Origin: Lactobacillus sp.
Lineage (GTDB): Bacteria; Pseudomonadota; Alphaproteobacteria; RF32; CAG-239
Direction of reading: 5' to 3'
Assembly (NCBI GenBank): GCA_031263385.1
Contig: JAISFX010000090.1
Span: 1 to 7,391 of the forward strand
DNA length: 7,391 nt
Shown here: positions 5,963 to 7,391 of the stretch, one piece after another
How positions within the stretch are numbered: the stretch's first letter is position 1
Layout of the letters: every line of letters begins with the position of its first letter
Translations under genes and position numbers: made by a program
Notes under the pieces: generated by a model
What the model saw: the letters and a program-made list of their open reading frames with translations, nothing else
What the model was told of the DNA's origin: nothing
The model's database searches: none

Positions 5963-7391
5963 ATGACTGAAGTAAATGAATATTACCAAGCCCGTTTGAA
6001 CAAGCTCAATAAGCTGATTGAAACAGGCTACAATCCTTATCCTTACCGTTTTGAACCAAATGCATATGCCGCAGATTTGCAGGAAAAATATAAAGACTTA
6101 GAAGCAGGGGTTGATACTGAAGATAAGGTTATAATCGCAGGCCGTGCTATGGCTGTCAGAAACTCTGGCATGTTCATAGACCTCAAAGATTCTACCGGAA
6201 AAATTCAGGCCTTCTGTCATAAATCTCATTTAGATGAAGAAAATCTCGAGAGATTAAAAAGTCTGGATATTGGTGATATCGTGGGTATCGAGGGCTTCGT
6301 CCGCCGCACCCCAAGAGGCGAGCTTTCTATCGCTGCTGAAAAATTTGATATCATCTCAAAATCGTTGCAGACTTTGCCTGAAAAGTTCCATGGACTGACA
6401 GATGTTGAAGACAGATACCGTCAGCGTTACGTAGACTTTATCATGAATGATGATAGCCGCGAAATTTATAAAAAACGCTGCCAAATAACCAGTGCTGTCC
6501 GCCGTTATTTTGAAGAAAACAACTATCTCGAGGTTGAAACCCCAATCCTTCACCCAATTATGGGCGGCGCAAATGCTAAGCCTTTCGTCACTCATCATAA
6601 TGCTTTGGACAGGGATCTGTTCCTCCGCGTAGCAACAGAGTTATATCTCAAAAGATTGGTAGTAGGCGGCTTTGACCGTGTATTTGAAATCGGCCGCAAC
6701 TTCAGAAACGAAGGCATTGATAAGAGCCACAACCCAGAGTTCACTGGCCTTGAAGCATATAAAGCTTATGCTGATTATAATGATATGGCAGATTTATTCT
6801 CAGAGATGATACCTTTTGTTGCAGAAAAAGTTTTAGGCACGACCACAATCATGTTTGGTGAACATGAAATAGATTTAAGCAAAGGCTTTGCCCGCAAGTC
6901 AATTATCGATTTGATTAAAGAATACGCAAAGATTGATTTACTTGAAGCCCAAAATTTGGATGAAGCTAAAAAGATGGCAAAGTCCATTGGTGTTGATGCC
7001 GATGAATGTATATCTTGGGGCAAGGTTGTTCAAGAAGTCTTTGATGAGAGAGTCGAAGAACACCTCATCCAGCCTATTTTGGTAATGGATATGCCAAGAG
7101 ACGTTTCTCCTTTGGCTAAAACACACCGCGACAATCCTCGCTTGGTAGAGCATTTTGATGCCTACATCGGCGGCATGGAAATCGGCTGTGCTTATTCAGA
7201 GCTTTCTAACCCGATTGAGCAAAGAGAGCGCTTTAATATGCAGGGCATCGAACGAGAAAAAGGCGATGACGAAGCTCAAATGCTAGATGAAGATTTCGTC
7301 ACAGCTTTAGGGCATGGCTTCCCTCCAACTGGTGGAATGGGAATGGGCGTTGACCGCTTGGCGATTCTTTTAACAGGCGCTTCAACCATTC
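5963..7391 (+). CDS. lysS: Lysyl-tRNA synthetase, class II (3' end beyond window)
   Basis: Charges tRNA-Lys with lysine in the cytoplasm. The frame is open from the ATG at 5963 to the window edge, giving 476 residues; comparison with the family (about 490-505) suggests only the last dozen or so residues are missing. An N-terminal OB-fold anticodon-binding domain lies at about 55-135 ([20 protein letters not shown]). The class II core follows: the YRQRYVDFI segment (152-160) and motif 1 region, motif 2 around F247-R248-N249-E250 with [10 protein letters not shown] (257-266), and motif 3 [13 protein letters not shown] (458-470). These show it is class II, not the unrelated class I enzyme. Only a weak GGA (5949-5951) lies upstream of the ATG. 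Start choice rests on the family-like N-terminus [15 protein letters not shown]. Confidence 0.97.
   Translation, partial: MTEVNEYYQARLNKLNKLIETGYNPYPYRFEPNAYAADLQEKYKDLEAGVDTEDKVIIAGRAMAVRNSGMFIDLKDSTGKIQAFCHKSHLDEENLERLKSLDIGDIVGIEGFVRRTPRGELSIAAEKFDIISKSLQTLPEKFHGLTDVEDRYRQRYVDFIMNDDSREIYKKRCQITSAVRRYFEENNYLEVETPILHPIMGGANAKPFVTHHNALDRDLFLRVATELYLKRLVVGGFDRVFEIGRNFRNEGIDKSHNPEFTGLEAYKAYADYNDMADLFSEMIPFVAEKVLGTTTIMFGEHEIDLSKGFARKSIIDLIKEYAKIDLLEAQNLDEAKKMAKSIGVDADECISWGKVVQEVFDERVEEHLIQPILVMDMPRDVSPLAKTHRDNPRLVEHFDAYIGGMEIGCAYSELSNPIEQRERFNMQGIEREKGDDEAQMLDEDFVTALGHGFPPTGGMGMGVDRLAILLTGASTI

Noticed and set aside
5947..5970. Seven-codon upstream frame (MEFNKND) overlapping the lysS start
   Set aside because: Very short, in an A/T-rich leader with no ribosome binding site; no rare or regulatory codon pattern such as lysine runs.

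Overview
The window looks like a chromosomal segment of an AT-rich alphaproteobacterium. The main evidence is LexA: its N-terminal domain has the alphaproteobacterial look (PSFDEMK and KSKSGIH segments), and its promoter carries a perfect GTTC-N7-GTTC SOS box, the operator type of that class. Gene content is mostly housekeeping, most junctions carry clear hairpin terminators, and no mobile element, phage gene, tRNA, rRNA or CRISPR array is visible. The combination of low G+C and class II lysyl-tRNA synthetase points to an uncultured or host-associated lineage rather than a classical GC-rich one, but that placement is inference.

Layout from left to right. The last 20 codons of a plus-strand gene with a cysteine-rich C-terminus end at 65. 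Two hairpin terminators (71-104 and 125-167) follow; the second also serves enolase, which converges from the right (183-1460, minus). Enolase and a dCMP deaminase (1544-2065, plus) diverge from a short intergenic region with partly overlapping promoter-like elements. A NarL/FixJ-type response regulator without an adjacent histidine kinase follows (2140-2766). An AT-rich gap with a perfect 13-bp hairpin and a second, mutually exclusive pairing next to a T-run precedes an unrecognised basic protein (2915-3721), which ends at a strong terminator. After a gap with an operator-like palindrome comes a second unrecognised protein (3889-4830), with a long Pro/Glu/Lys-rich, probably disordered N-terminal half and a compact C-terminal domain, followed by a hairpin. 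A GC-rich non-coding island (about 4931-5044, 62 of 110 bases G+C over 4931-5040) separates it from lexA (5041-5709, minus). lexA and lysS (5963 to the window edge, plus) diverge, each with its own recognisable promoter.

Functionally, the recognised genes cover glycolysis (enolase), thymidylate precursor supply (dCMP deaminase), transcriptional control (response regulator), the SOS response (LexA, very probably autoregulated) and translation (LysRS). They do not form one operon or pathway. The least explained parts are the two unknown genes with their structured upstream regions, and the GC-rich island downstream of lexA. I found no convincing evidence of a novel multi-gene system.
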